Counted from the first letter of the stretch, positions 8,909 to 19,141 are shown. The stretch is DNA of 33,232 bases from an uncultured Bacteroidales bacterium (GCA_947166105.1 CAMVCZ010000039.1:1-33232), one strand, 5' to 3'. Notes: generated from the sequence alone by a model not told the origin. Made by a program: numbers and translations.

Positions 8909-9826
8909 ATGAAAGGAATAGTATTAGCTGGAGGCTCCGGCACCAGATTGTACCCGATAACCAAGGGCGTGAGCAAGCAGTTGCTCCCGATATATGACAA
9001 GCCGATGGTGTATTATCCTATTTCGGCACTGATGCTCGCCGGCATCAGGGACATCTTGATTATTTCAACCCCATACGACCTGCCCGGCTTCAATCGTCTT
9101 CTTGGCGACGGTTCCGACTATGGTGTGCATTTCGAGTATGCCGAACAACCCTCTCCCGACGGCCTCGCACAGGCTTTCATCATCGGGGAGAAGTTCATCG
9201 GCGATGATTGCGCTTGCCTTGTTTTAGGCGACAACATCTTCTACGGCAATGGCTTCACTTCCCTTTTGAGAAACGCCGTGAAGGATGCTGAAGAGAACAA
9301 AAAAGCCACAGTTTTTGGCTATTGGGTGAGCGACCCTGAGCGTTACGGAGTGGCTGAATTTGATAAAAACGGCAACTGCCTCAGTATCGAGGAAAAACCC
9401 AAACAGCCTAAGAGCAATTACGCCGTGGTGGGACTGTATTTCTATCCAAACAAGGTCGTTAAGGTGGCCAAAAATATCAAACCTTCGGCGCGTGGCGAGT
9501 TGGAAATCACAACTGTCAACCAAGAGTTCCTTAAGGATGCCGAACTGAAGGTGCAAACCCTCGGTCGCGGCTTCGCATGGTTGGATACGGGCACGCACGA
9601 TTCGCTGAGTGAGGCTTCCACTTTCGTTGAGGTCATTGAGAAACGCACGGGGTTGAAGGTCGGTTGCTTGGAAGGCATTGCCTACCGTCGCGGCTGGATT
9701 TCGGAAGAAAAAATGCGCCAACTTGCCCAACCGATGATAAAGAACGAGTATGGGCAGTACCTGCTTCATGTCATTGACGAGATGAAAGAGACAGTTAACT
9801 CGGAGACATTTAAGAACTTGCACTAA
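8909..9826 (+). CDS. rfbA: Glucose-1-phosphate thymidylyltransferase
   Basis: RmlA joins glucose-1-phosphate to dTTP, giving dTDP-glucose. The N-terminus carries the nucleotidyltransferase signature [20 protein letters not shown], followed by YDKPMVYYP and a VLGDNIFYG block. The product is 305 residues. The frame begins with a TTG at 8903, but the ATG at 8909 gives the family's standard N-terminus (MKGIVLAGG). The gene is followed 7 bp later by rmlB. Confidence 0.96.
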   Translation: MKGIVLAGGSGTRLYPITKGVSKQLLPIYDKPMVYYPISALMLAGIRDILIISTPYDLPGFNRLLGDGSDYGVHFEYAEQPSPDGLAQAFIIGEKFIGDDCACLVLGDNIFYGNGFTSLLRNAVKDAEENKKATVFGYWVSDPERYGVAEFDKNGNCLSIEEKPKQPKSNYAVVGLYFYPNKVVKVAKNIKPSARGELEITTVNQEFLKDAELKVQTLGRGFAWLDTGTHDSLSEASTFVEVIEKRTGLKVGCLEGIAYRRGWISEEKMRQLAQPMIKNEYGQYLLHVIDEMKETVNSETFKNLH

Positions 9827-9833
9827 AAGAAAC

Positions 9834-10976
9834 ATGAAATATAAACGCACAATCATCATCACAGGTGGCGCAGGTTTCATCGGAAACCACGTCGTGCGCC
9901 TGTTCGTGAACAAGTATCCAGAATACAAGATCATCAACCTCGACAAGCTGACCTACGCCGGCAACTTGGCCAACCTGAAAGACATCGAGGACAAGCCGAA
10001 CTACAAGTTCGTGAAGGCCGACATCTGCGACTTCGAGACGATTTACAAGTTGATGCAGGACGAGCATGTGGACGGCATCATCCACCTTGCCGCTGAGAGT
10101 CATGTGGACAGGTCGATTAAAGACCCGTTCACCTTTGCGCAGACCAATGTGATGGGCACGTTGAGCCTTTTGCAAGCCGCCAAACTTTATTGGGAAAGCC
10201 TACCTGAGAAATGGGAAGGCAAACGTTTCTACCACATCTCCACCGACGAAGTCTATGGTGCCCTTGAACTGACTGACCCCGAAGGCATCATGCCGCCGTT
10301 CAGCACTAAGGCCAGCAGTAGCAAACACCATTTGGCCTACGGCAGCAAGTTCTTCACTGAGGATTTGAAATATCAGCCGCACAGCCCTTATAGTGCGGCC
10401 AAAGCGAGTAGCGACCACTTCGTGAGAGCCTTTCACGACACCTACGGCCTGCCGACGGTGGTCACCAATTGCTCAAACAACTACGGCCCGTACCAGTTCC
10501 CCGAGAAGTTGATACCTTTGTTTATTAATAACATCCGCCATCGCAAGCCGCTTCCGGTTTACGGAAAGGGCGAGAATGTCCGCGATTGGCTTTATGTGGA
10601 AGACCATGCAAGAGCGATTGACCTGATTTTCCACGAAGGCAAGGTTGCTGAAACCTACAATATCGGCGGCTTCAACGAGTGGAAGAACATCGACCTCATC
10701 AAGGTTTTGATTAACACAGTTGACCACTTGCTTGGTCGTCCCGAAGGTGCCGACATGGATTTGATTACATACGTCACAGACCGCGCTGGCCACGATTTGC
10801 GCTATGCCATCGATTCCACGAAACTCCAAAAGGAATTGGGTTGGGAACCGAGCCTCCAGTTCGAGGAGGGCATCGAGAAGACTGTCCGCTGGTATCTTGA
10901 CAACCAAGAATGGATGGACAATGTGACCTCTGGTGACTACCAGAAGTATTACGACGACATGTATAAAAACAGATAA
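9834..10976 (+). CDS. rfbB: dTDP-glucose 4,6-dehydratase
   Basis: RmlB converts dTDP-glucose to dTDP-4-keto-6-deoxyglucose. It has the NAD-binding TGGAGFIG (10-17), the catalytic triplet T137-D138-E139 in STDEVYG, and Y186/K190 in YSAAK. At 380 residues it is longer than the enterobacterial enzyme because of an insertion between STDEVYG and SPYSAAK (about residues 144-180), a form I associate with Bacteroidetes. RmlC and RmlD, needed for dTDP-rhamnose, are not in this window, so the end sugar is undetermined. Confidence 0.96.
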   Translation: MKYKRTIIITGGAGFIGNHVVRLFVNKYPEYKIINLDKLTYAGNLANLKDIEDKPNYKFVKADICDFETIYKLMQDEHVDGIIHLAAESHVDRSIKDPFTFAQTNVMGTLSLLQAAKLYWESLPEKWEGKRFYHISTDEVYGALELTDPEGIMPPFSTKASSSKHHLAYGSKFFTEDLKYQPHSPYSAAKASSDHFVRAFHDTYGLPTVVTNCSNNYGPYQFPEKLIPLFINNIRHRKPLPVYGKGENVRDWLYVEDHARAIDLIFHEGKVAETYNIGGFNEWKNIDLIKVLINTVDHLLGRPEGADMDLITYVTDRAGHDLRYAIDSTKLQKELGWEPSLQFEEGIEKTVRWYLDNQEWMDNVTSGDYQKYYDDMYKNR

Positions 10977-11159
10977 ACAAATCTCATGTTCGTAGCAATT
11001 TATCCATCGGTTTTCAGGAGAATCGGCATTCGCTACGGTGTCGTGGTTAGTCCATTTCCGTAATTTCAGACTGGGACGACGGGCATAACCCGAACTCAGT
11101 CGAAACATTATTGTAAACAACTAATCTATTGAAAACTAAATAAATACCAAATTACATTA
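10977..11159 (+). other. Intergenic leader upstream of DUF4954 gene, with hairpin
   Basis: This 183-bp gap is the largest in the block. It holds a two-part hairpin at 11069-11101: an outer 7-bp helix (GACTGGG with CTCAGTC, one G-T pair) and an inner 4-bp helix (CGGG/CCCG) around the loop cataa. There is no T-tract. A 25-codon frame starts at the ATG at 10986, but it has no recognisable similarity. The last 50 bp are A-rich, as is usual before Bacteroidetes start codons. No clear -7 element is seen. Confidence 0.4.
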
Positions 11160-13370
11160 ATGGATAAAGTAACTATCATTGACTATGACCGAATATATAA
11201 AAACTTCATTGACGAGAAGTATTTGCATGACGGTCACGACGAATATTATTACCGCAACCTACAGGTGAAAAAACCCGAAGGCGGCTGGCGTCATTTGCGT
11301 TCCGACGAGATTGAACGCTTGGTGAAAAACAGCAACTCTGCCACCAATTGGGATGACATTTGGGTCACCAACGAGTTTGATACCAACATGGTGCGCAACA
11401 ACCATTTCTTCGGCATGGTGCGCATCGGAAGGGTGAACAACAAAGTGCTGCAATACCACGACTTGCGCGTGCCCATTGGCATCACAGACAGCAGCATCAT
11501 TTCGTGCGACATTGGTGACGACGTGGCCATCCACGATGTGCATTACATGGCCAATTACATCATCGGCGACAGAAGCATCCTTTTCAATATCCACGAACTT
11601 TCCACCACTGACCACTCCAAATTCGGCAACGGCACCATCAAGGAGGGTGAGGATGAAAAAGTGCGCGTGTGGTTGGAAGTGATGAACGAAATCGGGACGC
11701 GCAAAATCATGCCTTTTGACGGCATGACTACCGCCGACGCTTACCTTTGGGCAAAATACATCGACGACACCAAATTACAGGAACGCCTTGCCGAAATCAC
11801 TCAGGCCAGCGTCGACTTCCACCGTGGCTACTACGGCACCATCGGCGAGTCGTGCGTCATCAAAAACTGTTGGATTCTGAAGGATGCCAAAGTCGGACCG
11901 TACTGTTATATTAAAGGTGCGAGCAAACTGAAAAACGTCACCATCAATTCATCGGAAAAAGAGCCTTCGCAAATCGGAGAAGGTGTTATTTTGGTGAACG
12001 GCGTAACAGGCTACGGCTGCCGCATTTTCTATTCTGTTGTAGCCACGCGCTTCGTGCTGGGCGACAACTGCAACCTGAAATACGGTGCGCGCCTCATCCA
12101 TTCCGTGATGGGCGACAACTCCACCATTTCATGCTGCGAGGTATTGAACAACCTGATTTTCCCGTCGCACGAGCAGCATCACAACAACTCGTTCCTGATT
12201 TCCGCATGCGTGATGGGCCAGAGCAACATGGCTGCTGGTGCGACCATAGGTTCTAACCACAACAGTCGCGCTACAGATGGTGAAATAGTGGCCTCGCGCG
12301 GTTTCTGGCCTGGACTTTGCTCCAGCGTGAAGCACTCCTCCAAGTTTGCTTCGTTCACATTGCTCTCCAAGGCCGATTATCCGAGCGAACTCAACATCAT
12401 GCTGCCGTTCTGTTTGGTGAACAACAACACGGCCAAGAACGAGTTGGAAATCATGCCGGCTTATTGGTGGATGTACAACATGTACGCCATCGCCCGCAAC
12501 ACCTCGAAATACCAGAGTCGCGACAAGCGTTTGCGCAAGGTTCAAAACATTGAGTTTGAGACCCTTGCCCCTGATACAGTTGAGGAAATCATCGAAGGCC
12601 GCAAGTTGCTTGAGGTTTGGGTGGCCAAGGCCTATCTCCGCAAAAAAGGCGAAAATCCCGAGAAATACGAGTATTACGACCTTCGCGACTGTGGTAAGAA
12701 CCTCCTTGACAATGAATCCGAAACGGTGAAAAAGTTGGAGGTTTTTGGTGAACACATGGAGAAAGGAAAGCGTAAAGTGCGTATCCTCAAGCCATTGGAG
12801 GCCTATCACGCCTACGGCGACATGATTACCTATTATGCCGTCAATACCTTGATGCGCTATTTGGAAGCCAATCCCGAATTGGATATGGAAGCCATCGTGA
12901 ACTCCATGAGAGGCAAGCGACTCCGCAAATGGATTAACCTTGGCGGACAGACCATGCCAGAAGAAGATGTTGACCAACTGCGTGCTGACATCCGCGACGG
13001 CAAACTCAACACTTGGGACGAAATCCACCACCGTTACGATGAACTTTGGAAGAATTATCAGGCCGAGAAATTGCATCATGCCTACTTCGCGCTGATGTTC
13101 CTCTACAAGGACGAAACCGATGTGCTGAGCAAGGAAATGTGGCATGAGAATCTGAACAAGGCCATCCGCATCCAGCATTTCATCTGCGACCAAGTCTACG
13201 AAAGTCGCAAGAAAGACTACGAAAATGAGTTCCGCACCGCCACCTTCCGCAATGAGGATGAGAAAATCGCCGTCATCGGCAAGATTGAGGATGTGAAATT
13301 CGTCAAGCAAATCCGTGAGGAAACGGAGAAATTCGTGGCCTTAATCCAAAAATACAAAAACACGCATTAA
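11160..13370 (+). CDS. DUF4954-family protein with left-handed beta-helix (hexapeptide) domain
   Basis: I recognise this 736-residue protein as the DUF4954 family, found mainly in Bacteroidetes. Residues about 222-375 contain hexapeptide-style turns (IGESCVIKNCWILKDAKVG, IGEGVILVNG, LGDNCNLKYG) typical of the left-handed beta-helix of acyl- and nucleotidyltransferases, with conserved-looking histidines and asparagines in HEQHHNNS and GSNHNSR. The last 300 residues are mostly helical and charged. No signal peptide or membrane segment is present, so it is cytoplasmic. It sits between rmlB and nagB in a nucleotide-sugar operon, which points to a sugar-phosphate or hexosamine step. The reaction is not established, and I do not infer more than that. 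Confidence 0.85.
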   Translation: MDKVTIIDYDRIYKNFIDEKYLHDGHDEYYYRNLQVKKPEGGWRHLRSDEIERLVKNSNSATNWDDIWVTNEFDTNMVRNNHFFGMVRIGRVNNKVLQYHDLRVPIGITDSSIISCDIGDDVAIHDVHYMANYIIGDRSILFNIHELSTTDHSKFGNGTIKEGEDEKVRVWLEVMNEIGTRKIMPFDGMTTADAYLWAKYIDDTKLQERLAEITQASVDFHRGYYGTIGESCVIKNCWILKDAKVGPYCYIKGASKLKNVTINSSEKEPSQIGEGVILVNGVTGYGCRIFYSVVATRFVLGDNCNLKYGARLIHSVMGDNSTISCCEVLNNLIFPSHEQHHNNSFLISACVMGQSNMAAGATIGSNHNSRATDGEIVASRGFWPGLCSSVKHSSKFASFTLLSKADYPSELNIMLPFCLVNNNTAKNELEIMPAYWWMYNMYAIARNTSKYQSRDKRLRKVQNIEFETLAPDTVEEIIEGRKLLEVWVAKAYLRKKGENPEKYEYYDLRDCGKNLLDNESETVKKLEVFGEHMEKGKRKVRILKPLEAYHAYGDMITYYAVNTLMRYLEANPELDMEAIVNSMRGKRLRKWINLGGQTMPEEDVDQLRADIRDGKLNTWDEIHHRYDELWKNYQAEKLHHAYFALMFLYKDETDVLSKEMWHENLNKAIRIQHFICDQVYESRKKDYENEFRTATFRNEDEKIAVIGKIEDVKFVKQIREETEKFVALIQKYKNTH

Positions 13371-13418
13371 TAAATCAATTAAACAGTTAAACAATCAACA
13401 CTTAAACAACATACAACT

Positions 13419-14210
13419 ATGAGAGTAATTATCGAACAAAACTACGACGCCATGTCGCGTTGGGCAGCCAATCATATCATTGAACGCATCAATGCCTTCA
13501 AGCCAACTGCTGAAAAACCATTTATCCTCGGATTGCCTACGGGATCGACACCCATTGGCACTTATAAAGAACTGGTTCGTCTTCACAAAGAAGGCAAGAT
13601 TTCCTTCCAGAATGTGGTCACTTTCAACATGGACGAATATGTGAAGATTCCGGAGAACCACCCCGAGAGTTACCACAGCTTCATGTGGAACAACTTCTTC
13701 AGCCACATCGACATCAAGAAGGAAAATGTCAACATCCTGAACGGCAACGCCGAAGACCTTGAGGCCGAGTGTGCCCGCTACGAAGCCAAAATCAAGAGCT
13801 ACGGCGGCATCGACCTCTTCATGGGTGGCATTGGTCCCGATGGTCACATCGCCTTCAATGAACCTGGCAGCAGCCTCACATCGCGCACTCGCGTAAAGAC
13901 CCTCACCACCGACACGATTATCGCCAACTCGCGCTTCTTCGACAACGATATTAATAAGGTACCGAAAACAGCCCTCACCGTGGGCGTGGGTACCGTCATG
14001 GACAGCCGCGAAGTGATGATTTTGGCCAACGGTCATAACAAGGCTCGCGCTTTGGCACATGCCATTGAGGGTGCAGTCAGCCAAATGTGGACCGTCAGTG
14101 TGCTGCAAATGCACCCGAAAGGCATCATCGTTTGCGACGACGCTGCCTGCGACGAGATGACCTACGGAACGGTGAAGTATTTTAAGGACATTGAGAAGAA
14201 CAACTTATAA
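13419..14210 (+). CDS. nagB: Glucosamine-6-phosphate deaminase
   Basis: NagB converts glucosamine-6-phosphate to fructose-6-phosphate and ammonia. The 263-residue protein aligns without gaps to the E. coli numbering of catalytic residues: D72 (FNMDEY), D141, H143 and E148 ([13 protein letters not shown]), plus the phosphate loop LPTGSTP at 39-45. In this operon it would balance hexosamine supply for UDP-GlcNAc against glycolysis. It starts after a 48-bp A-rich gap and ends 3 bp before the next gene. Confidence 0.96.
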   Translation: MRVIIEQNYDAMSRWAANHIIERINAFKPTAEKPFILGLPTGSTPIGTYKELVRLHKEGKISFQNVVTFNMDEYVKIPENHPESYHSFMWNNFFSHIDIKKENVNILNGNAEDLEAECARYEAKIKSYGGIDLFMGGIGPDGHIAFNEPGSSLTSRTRVKTLTTDTIIANSRFFDNDINKVPKTALTVGVGTVMDSREVMILANGHNKARALAHAIEGAVSQMWTVSVLQMHPKGIIVCDDAACDEMTYGTVKYFKDIEKNNL

Positions 14211-14213
14211 TTA

Positions 14214-15182
14214 ATGAAGAATTTTGCAATCATTGGTGTCGGGGGGTACATTGCTCCCCGGCACTTGAAAGCCATCAAGGACACGGGCAATGACCTTGTG
14301 TCGGCCTACGACAAAAGCGATAGCGTAGGCGTCATGGACAGCTATTTTCCCAAGGCTGCCTTTTTTACGGAGCAGGAGCTTTTCGATCGTCACAATACCA
14401 AACTGAAAGATGAAGGCAAACAGATTGATTTTGTGACAGTTTGCACGCCCAACTATTTTCATGATGCTCATATCCGCTATGGTTTGCGCTTGGGTGCAGA
14501 TGTCATTTGCGAAAAGCCGCTTGTGCTCAATCCCTGGAACATTGATGCCTTGCAGAAAGTGGAAGAACGGCAGGGGCATAAAGCCTATAACATCCTGCAA
14601 CTTCGCCTGCACGACAAGATTGTGGCACTGAAAAAGAAAGTGGATGAAGGCCCGAAGGACAAAATTTACGACATCGACCTGACCTATATCACTTCGCGTG
14701 GGAACTGGTATTATGCCTCATGGAAGGGTGATGTCAACAAAAGTGGCGGTATTGCCACCAATATTGGTGTGCATTTTTACGACATGCTGGGGTGGATTTT
14801 CGGCGATGTGCAGAAAAACATCGTTCATGTGGCCTCTCACGACCGTGTGGCCGGCTATTTGGAATTGAAACGTGCCCGCGTGCGTTATTTCCTCAGTATC
14901 AATGCAGATACATTGCCTGAAAACGCCGTGGAAGGCGAAAAACGCACTTATCGCACTATTATGATTGACGGTGAAGAATTTGAGTTCAGTCAAGGCTTCA
15001 CCGAACTGCACACGAAGAGTTATGAGGAGATTTTGGCGGGTCGCGGTTTCGGTATAGAGGAAGCGCGTCGTTGCATCAACATTGTCTACGAAATCCGCAA
15101 TGCGAAGCCCGTCGGCCTCATCGGCGACTACCATCCGATGGCTAAATTGCCTTTGAGTGGTCATCCCTTTGGATGGAAATAA
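14214..15182 (+). CDS. wlbA: UDP-GlcNAc-uronate 3-dehydrogenase, WbpB/WlbA type
   Basis: This Gfo/Idh/MocA-family oxidoreductase should oxidise C3 of UDP-N-acetylglucosaminuronate, the second step toward UDP-GlcNAc(3NAc)A and UDP-ManNAc(3NAc)A. It matches the WbpB/WlbA pattern closely: N-terminus KNFAIIGVGGYIAPRHLKAI, SAYDKSDSVG, VTVCTPNYFH, E100-K101 in CEKPLV, TYITSRGNWY, and GGIATNIGVHFYD with the likely catalytic H187. The neighbouring TviB/WbpO-type dehydrogenase can supply its substrate. The aminotransferase (WbpE), acetyltransferase (WbpD) and epimerase (WbpI) are not in this window. Confidence 0.9.
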   Translation: MKNFAIIGVGGYIAPRHLKAIKDTGNDLVSAYDKSDSVGVMDSYFPKAAFFTEQELFDRHNTKLKDEGKQIDFVTVCTPNYFHDAHIRYGLRLGADVICEKPLVLNPWNIDALQKVEERQGHKAYNILQLRLHDKIVALKKKVDEGPKDKIYDIDLTYITSRGNWYYASWKGDVNKSGGIATNIGVHFYDMLGWIFGDVQKNIVHVASHDRVAGYLELKRARVRYFLSINADTLPENAVEGEKRTYRTIMIDGEEFEFSQGFTELHTKSYEEILAGRGFGIEEARRCINIVYEIRNAKPVGLIGDYHPMAKLPLSGHPFGWK

Positions 15183-15210
15183 CATACTGAATAACAACAC
15201 TATATAAACA

Positions 15211-16479
15211 ATGAAAGACACGAAAATCTGTGTGATAGGCCTCGGTTATGTGGGTTTGCCCTTAGCCCGCCTTTTCTCAACGAAATTTGAAACCATAGGT
15301 TTCGACATGAACCAAGCCCGCGTGGATGCCCTGATGACGGGTCATGATGCCACCCTTGAGGTCAGTGATGAATTGCTTCAGGATGCCATCAAGAACCACG
15401 GCTTCCGTTGCACCACTAACCTTGAGGAAGTCAAAGGTTGCAATTTCTATGTTGTAGCTGTTCCTACTCCCGTTGACAGCGACAACCATCCCGACTTGCG
15501 TCCCCTTTGGGGAGCTTCTGAGACGGTCGGCAAAGTCATTTCGAAGGGTGATGTGGTGGTCTATGAGTCGACGGTTTATCCTGGCGTGACCGAGGAGGAA
15601 TGTTTGCCTGTTGTTGAGCGTGTTTCGGGCTTGAAATTCAATGTGGATTTCTTTGCAGGCTATTCTCCGGAGAGAATCAACCCGGGCGACAAGCAGCATA
15701 CCGTGGAAAAAATCAAGAAGGTGACTTCAGGTTCCACTCCTGAAATCGCGGACTATGTGGATGAGGTCTACAACAGCGTTCTCGTCAACGGCACGCACAA
15801 GGCATCGAGCATCAAGGTTGCAGAAGCGAGTAAAATTATTGAGAACAGCCAGCGTGACGTGAACATCGCCTTCATGAATGAATTGGCCAAGATTTTCAAC
15901 GCCATGGGCATCGACACGAACGACGTCATCGAGGCAGCATCAAGCAAGTGGAATTTCATCAAGCTGAGTCCCGGTCTCGTTGGCGGCCACTGCATCTCGG
16001 TCGACCCGTATTACCTCATCCAGAAGGCACAGGTCTATGGTGTGTTGCCCCGCGTGATGAGCAACGCCCGTCGCCTCAACGACGGCATGGGAGCCTATGT
16101 GGCCAACCAGACCATCAAGTGCATGAACAAGAAAGGCGTGATGGTGAAAAACGCCCGCATACTCATCCTCGGCATTACCTTCAAGGAGAACTGCCCCGAC
16201 ATCCGCAACACGAAAGTCGTCGACATCTACCACACTTTGAAGGAATACACCCCGAACATCACTGTATATGACCCTTGGGCCAACGCTGAACATGTTTTCC
16301 AAGAATATGGCATTACAGTGACCAATGATGTCCCGAAAGACAAATTCGACGCTGTGATTCTCGCCGTGGCACACAATGAATTCCTCGATATGGATGTGAA
16401 ATCCTTCGCAAAGGACAACAGCGTCATTTACGATGTGAAGGGCATCCTCGACAGAAACATTATTGACGGAAGATTGTAA
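15211..16479 (+). CDS. UDP-N-acetylhexosamine 6-dehydrogenase (TviB/WbpO type)
   Basis: This NAD-dependent nucleotide-sugar dehydrogenase oxidises C6 of a UDP-N-acetylhexosamine to the uronate. The Rossmann motif GLGYVGLP is at the N-terminus, [13 protein letters not shown] marks the TviB/WbpO/WbpA-like branch, and the catalytic cysteine is C261 in [11 protein letters not shown]. Length (422) is typical. Sequence alone does not separate UDP-GlcNAc from UDP-GalNAc as substrate; the adjacent WlbA-type enzyme favours UDP-GlcNAc. The gene is followed 1 bp later by a second, different dehydrogenase. Confidence 0.9.
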   Translation: MKDTKICVIGLGYVGLPLARLFSTKFETIGFDMNQARVDALMTGHDATLEVSDELLQDAIKNHGFRCTTNLEEVKGCNFYVVAVPTPVDSDNHPDLRPLWGASETVGKVISKGDVVVYESTVYPGVTEEECLPVVERVSGLKFNVDFFAGYSPERINPGDKQHTVEKIKKVTSGSTPEIADYVDEVYNSVLVNGTHKASSIKVAEASKIIENSQRDVNIAFMNELAKIFNAMGIDTNDVIEAASSKWNFIKLSPGLVGGHCISVDPYYLIQKAQVYGVLPRVMSNARRLNDGMGAYVANQTIKCMNKKGVMVKNARILILGITFKENCPDIRNTKVVDIYHTLKEYTPNITVYDPWANAEHVFQEYGITVTNDVPKDKFDAVILAVAHNEFLDMDVKSFAKDNSVIYDVKGILDRNIIDGRL

Positions 16480-16480
16480 A

Positions 16481-17779
16481 ATGAATATCGCGGTAGCAGG
16501 CACAGGTTATGTTGGCCTGAGCATCGCCACTTTGTTGGCGCAACACCATCATGTGACCGCTGTTGATGTGATTCCCGAAAAGGTGGAGCTTATCAACCAA
16601 AGGAAATCGCCTATTCAGGACGAGTACATTGAGAAGTATTTGACGGAAAAGGAGTTAGACCTTACGGCTACTTTGGACGGCGCATCAGCCTATAAGGATG
16701 CCGAGTTTGTCGTCATCGCTGCTCCAACCAACTACGACCCGCAAAAGAACTTCTTCGATACGAGCCATGTTGAGGAAGTGATCGACTTGGTTCTCAGTGT
16801 CAATCCTGATGCGGTGATGGTCATCAAATCAACCATTCCAGTGGGTTATACCCGTGGTTTGTATGTGAAATATGCCGCCAAAGGTGTGAAGAAATTCAAC
16901 TTGCTTTTCTCGCCTGAGTTTTTGCGCGAAAGCAAGGCCTTGTACGACAACCTTTATCCGAGTCGCATCATAGTGGGGTATCCTAAACCCATTGCGGGCT
17001 ATGACAAGGAAAACGAGGCCATCATGTCATTAGTGCGTCCCGACATCGAGGAAAAAGCTCATCAATTTGCAGCCATGCTTCGGGAAGGTGCCATCAAGCA
17101 GGATGTGCCTACCCTTTTTATGGGCATGAAGGAAGCCGAGGCTGTGAAACTCTTTGCCAACACCTATTTGGCTCTTCGTGTGAGCTATTTCAATGAGTTG
17201 GACACTTATGCCGAAGTGAAAGGCCTTGACACCCAAGCCATTATCGACGGCATTTGCCTCGACCCAAGAATCGGTTCACATTACAACAATCCGAGTTTCG
17301 GTTACGGCGGCTATTGTCTGCCCAAGGATACCAAACAACTTTTGGCCAACTACGAAGATGTGCCGGAAGACCTTATTCGGGCTATTGTGGAGAGCAACCG
17401 CACCCGCAAAGATTTCATCGCCGACCAAGTGTTGAAGAAAGCGGGCTATTACGACTACTACGACCAAGGCCAATACAATGCCGCCAATGAGCATCGTTGC
17501 GTCATCGGTGTGTATCGCCTGACGATGAAGTCGAACAGCGACAATTTCCGCCAATCGAGCATCCAAGGCGTGATGAAGCGCATCAAGGCGAAGGGTGCCG
17601 AGGTCATCATTTACGAGCCGACTTTGCAGGACGGCACGACTTTCTTCGGCAGCCTCGTGGTCAATGACATGGCAAAGTTCAAGGCGCAAAGCCAAGCCAT
17701 CATCGCCAACCGCTACGATTCTTGTTTGGATGATGTAAAAGATAAAGTCTATACCCGCGATATTTTCAAGCGGGATTGA
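16481..17779 (+). CDS. ugd: UDP-glucose 6-dehydrogenase
   Basis: Ugd oxidises UDP-glucose to UDP-glucuronate. It has AGTGYVGLS at the N-terminus, [18 protein letters not shown], and the catalytic C279 in [13 protein letters not shown], the Ugd version of the active-site motif that differs from the GGHCI of its upstream neighbour. The ATG at 16481 is the first base but one after the previous stop; the frame's six upstream codons have no family similarity. The protein has 432 residues. Confidence 0.93.
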   Translation: MNIAVAGTGYVGLSIATLLAQHHHVTAVDVIPEKVELINQRKSPIQDEYIEKYLTEKELDLTATLDGASAYKDAEFVVIAAPTNYDPQKNFFDTSHVEEVIDLVLSVNPDAVMVIKSTIPVGYTRGLYVKYAAKGVKKFNLLFSPEFLRESKALYDNLYPSRIIVGYPKPIAGYDKENEAIMSLVRPDIEEKAHQFAAMLREGAIKQDVPTLFMGMKEAEAVKLFANTYLALRVSYFNELDTYAEVKGLDTQAIIDGICLDPRIGSHYNNPSFGYGGYCLPKDTKQLLANYEDVPEDLIRAIVESNRTRKDFIADQVLKKAGYYDYYDQGQYNAANEHRCVIGVYRLTMKSNSDNFRQSSIQGVMKRIKAKGAEVIIYEPTLQDGTTFFGSLVVNDMAKFKAQSQAIIANRYDSCLDDVKDKVYTRDIFKRD

Positions 17780-17784
17780 GTTAT

Positions 17785-19140
17785 ATGTTCAACAAAACTA
17801 ACCCTTCCTATTTTGACGAAGGCCCGTGGACCTTCGAAAAGACCGAACATGCGGTCATAGGCCTTTGCAAAATCCTTGACCGCTATGCCCATAAACTGAC
17901 GCTTGATGACTTGCAAAACGACATCCGCTGCGCCAAGATTCCCAATTTGAGTCTCAATACCGTGCAGCATGTCATTGACGACACGGAAGCCAAACTCCGT
18001 CGCGGTATCAAGCCCATCGAAAACGAGGTCATTTACCATACCGGGCCGCACCACGACGACATCATGCTTGGCATCATGCCCTTCATCAACAGGCAGATGC
18101 GTAGCCCGTCGAACCAAGTGCATTTCGCCATTATGACTTCGGGCTACCATTCCGTGACCGACGAGTTCCTGCTCAAGGCTTTGGAAGATACATTGAAATT
18201 CTTGAAGCAAGGCCTTATCCAAATGGTCAATTATCCCGACTTTTTCGAGAAAGGCTATCGTTTCAAGCAAGAAAAGGATGTCCACCATTACCTTGACAAT
18301 GTGGCCAGAAAGAATCCCACCGAAATGCGACGCGGCTTTTGCCACCGTATTTTGCGTGATGCTGTCGAGTTGTGGCAATTGAAGAGCGTGGACGAGGTTG
18401 AAAACAGATTCGAGACCGAAATAGAAAACCTTCGCAATGGTAAAGCCAACAGTCAAGAAATCAATAAGTTGAAGGGTGAAGTCCGCGAGTTTGAAGAAGA
18501 ACTCGTTTGGGCCTATGGCGGAACCTCGTTGAGCCATGTACACCACTTGCGCTTGGGACTTTATAATGAAACAAAGACCCCTGAGCCAGCCGAAGGGCCA
18601 ACCATCTGGACTCCAGACCATGAGCGCGATGTCATGCCTATCCTCAACCAATTGCGCGAACTGAAGCCCACCGTCATTACCGTGGCCATTGATTATGAGG
18701 GTTTGGGACCCAATACGCACTACAAAGTAATGCAATCCATCGCCGAGGCGGTCAGGCTTTGGAACGAGGAAACCAACCTCATGGATTTGAGGATTTTCGG
18801 CTACCGCAATGTTTGGTCTACATTTCATCCTGTCGAGGCCAACGTTTATGTGCCGGTGTCGCTCAATGCCATCGCGGTGTTCGAGAAGGCCTTCAACGAC
18901 AGTTACTTGACCCAGGTCAAGGCCGAGTTTCCCAACCCGGACTTCGACGGGCCGTTCAGCGAATTGGCGGAGCAGATTTGGGTGAAGCAACTGAAAGACA
19001 TACAATTAGTTTTGGGCAAAAACTATTTTTACGAAAACCAGCATCCGCTCATTCGCGCCACACACGGACTGCTTTTCCTGAAGCAGATGACGGCAAGCGA
19101 ATTTGTGGCCTATGCAGATGCCATGAAGAGCAACATGTAA
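17785..19140 (+). CDS. PIG-L/LmbE-like deacetylase family protein
   Basis: The 451-residue protein carries the zinc-binding motif PHHDD (residues 88-92) in the context HTGPHHDDIMLG, and a later LSHVHHLRLG block, both matching PIG-L/LmbE-type N-deacetylases that act on GlcNAc-containing substrates. It has no signal peptide, so it is cytoplasmic. From memory, some large NagB homologues carry a PIG-L-like domain with this kind of motif fused behind the deaminase domain; here a separate nagB lies upstream in the same block. A role in deacetylating an amino sugar or its conjugate is an inference. The start is the ATG at 17785 rather than the TTG at 17776, which overlaps the previous stop. Confidence 0.72.
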   Translation: MFNKTNPSYFDEGPWTFEKTEHAVIGLCKILDRYAHKLTLDDLQNDIRCAKIPNLSLNTVQHVIDDTEAKLRRGIKPIENEVIYHTGPHHDDIMLGIMPFINRQMRSPSNQVHFAIMTSGYHSVTDEFLLKALEDTLKFLKQGLIQMVNYPDFFEKGYRFKQEKDVHHYLDNVARKNPTEMRRGFCHRILRDAVELWQLKSVDEVENRFETEIENLRNGKANSQEINKLKGEVREFEEELVWAYGGTSLSHVHHLRLGLYNETKTPEPAEGPTIWTPDHERDVMPILNQLRELKPTVITVAIDYEGLGPNTHYKVMQSIAEAVRLWNEETNLMDLRIFGYRNVWSTFHPVEANVYVPVSLNAIAVFEKAFNDSYLTQVKAEFPNPDFDGPFSELAEQIWVKQLKDIQLVLGKNYFYENQHPLIRATHGLLFLKQMTASEFVAYADAMKSNM

Positions 19141-19141
19141 C

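Noticed and set aside
10986..11063. 25-codon frame upstream of the DUF4954 gene
   Set aside because: No promoter, no similarity and no conserved start context; left as unassigned intergenic sequence.
12129..13310. 393-residue minus-strand open frame opposite the DUF4954 gene
   Set aside because: It lies wholly antisense to a recognised gene, has no promoter or family similarity, and reflects codon bias of the sense strand.
17749..19005. 418-residue minus-strand open frame opposite the PIG-L-like gene
   Set aside because: Antisense to a gene with a clear zinc-binding motif; the translation resembles no protein and crosses the ugd gene end.
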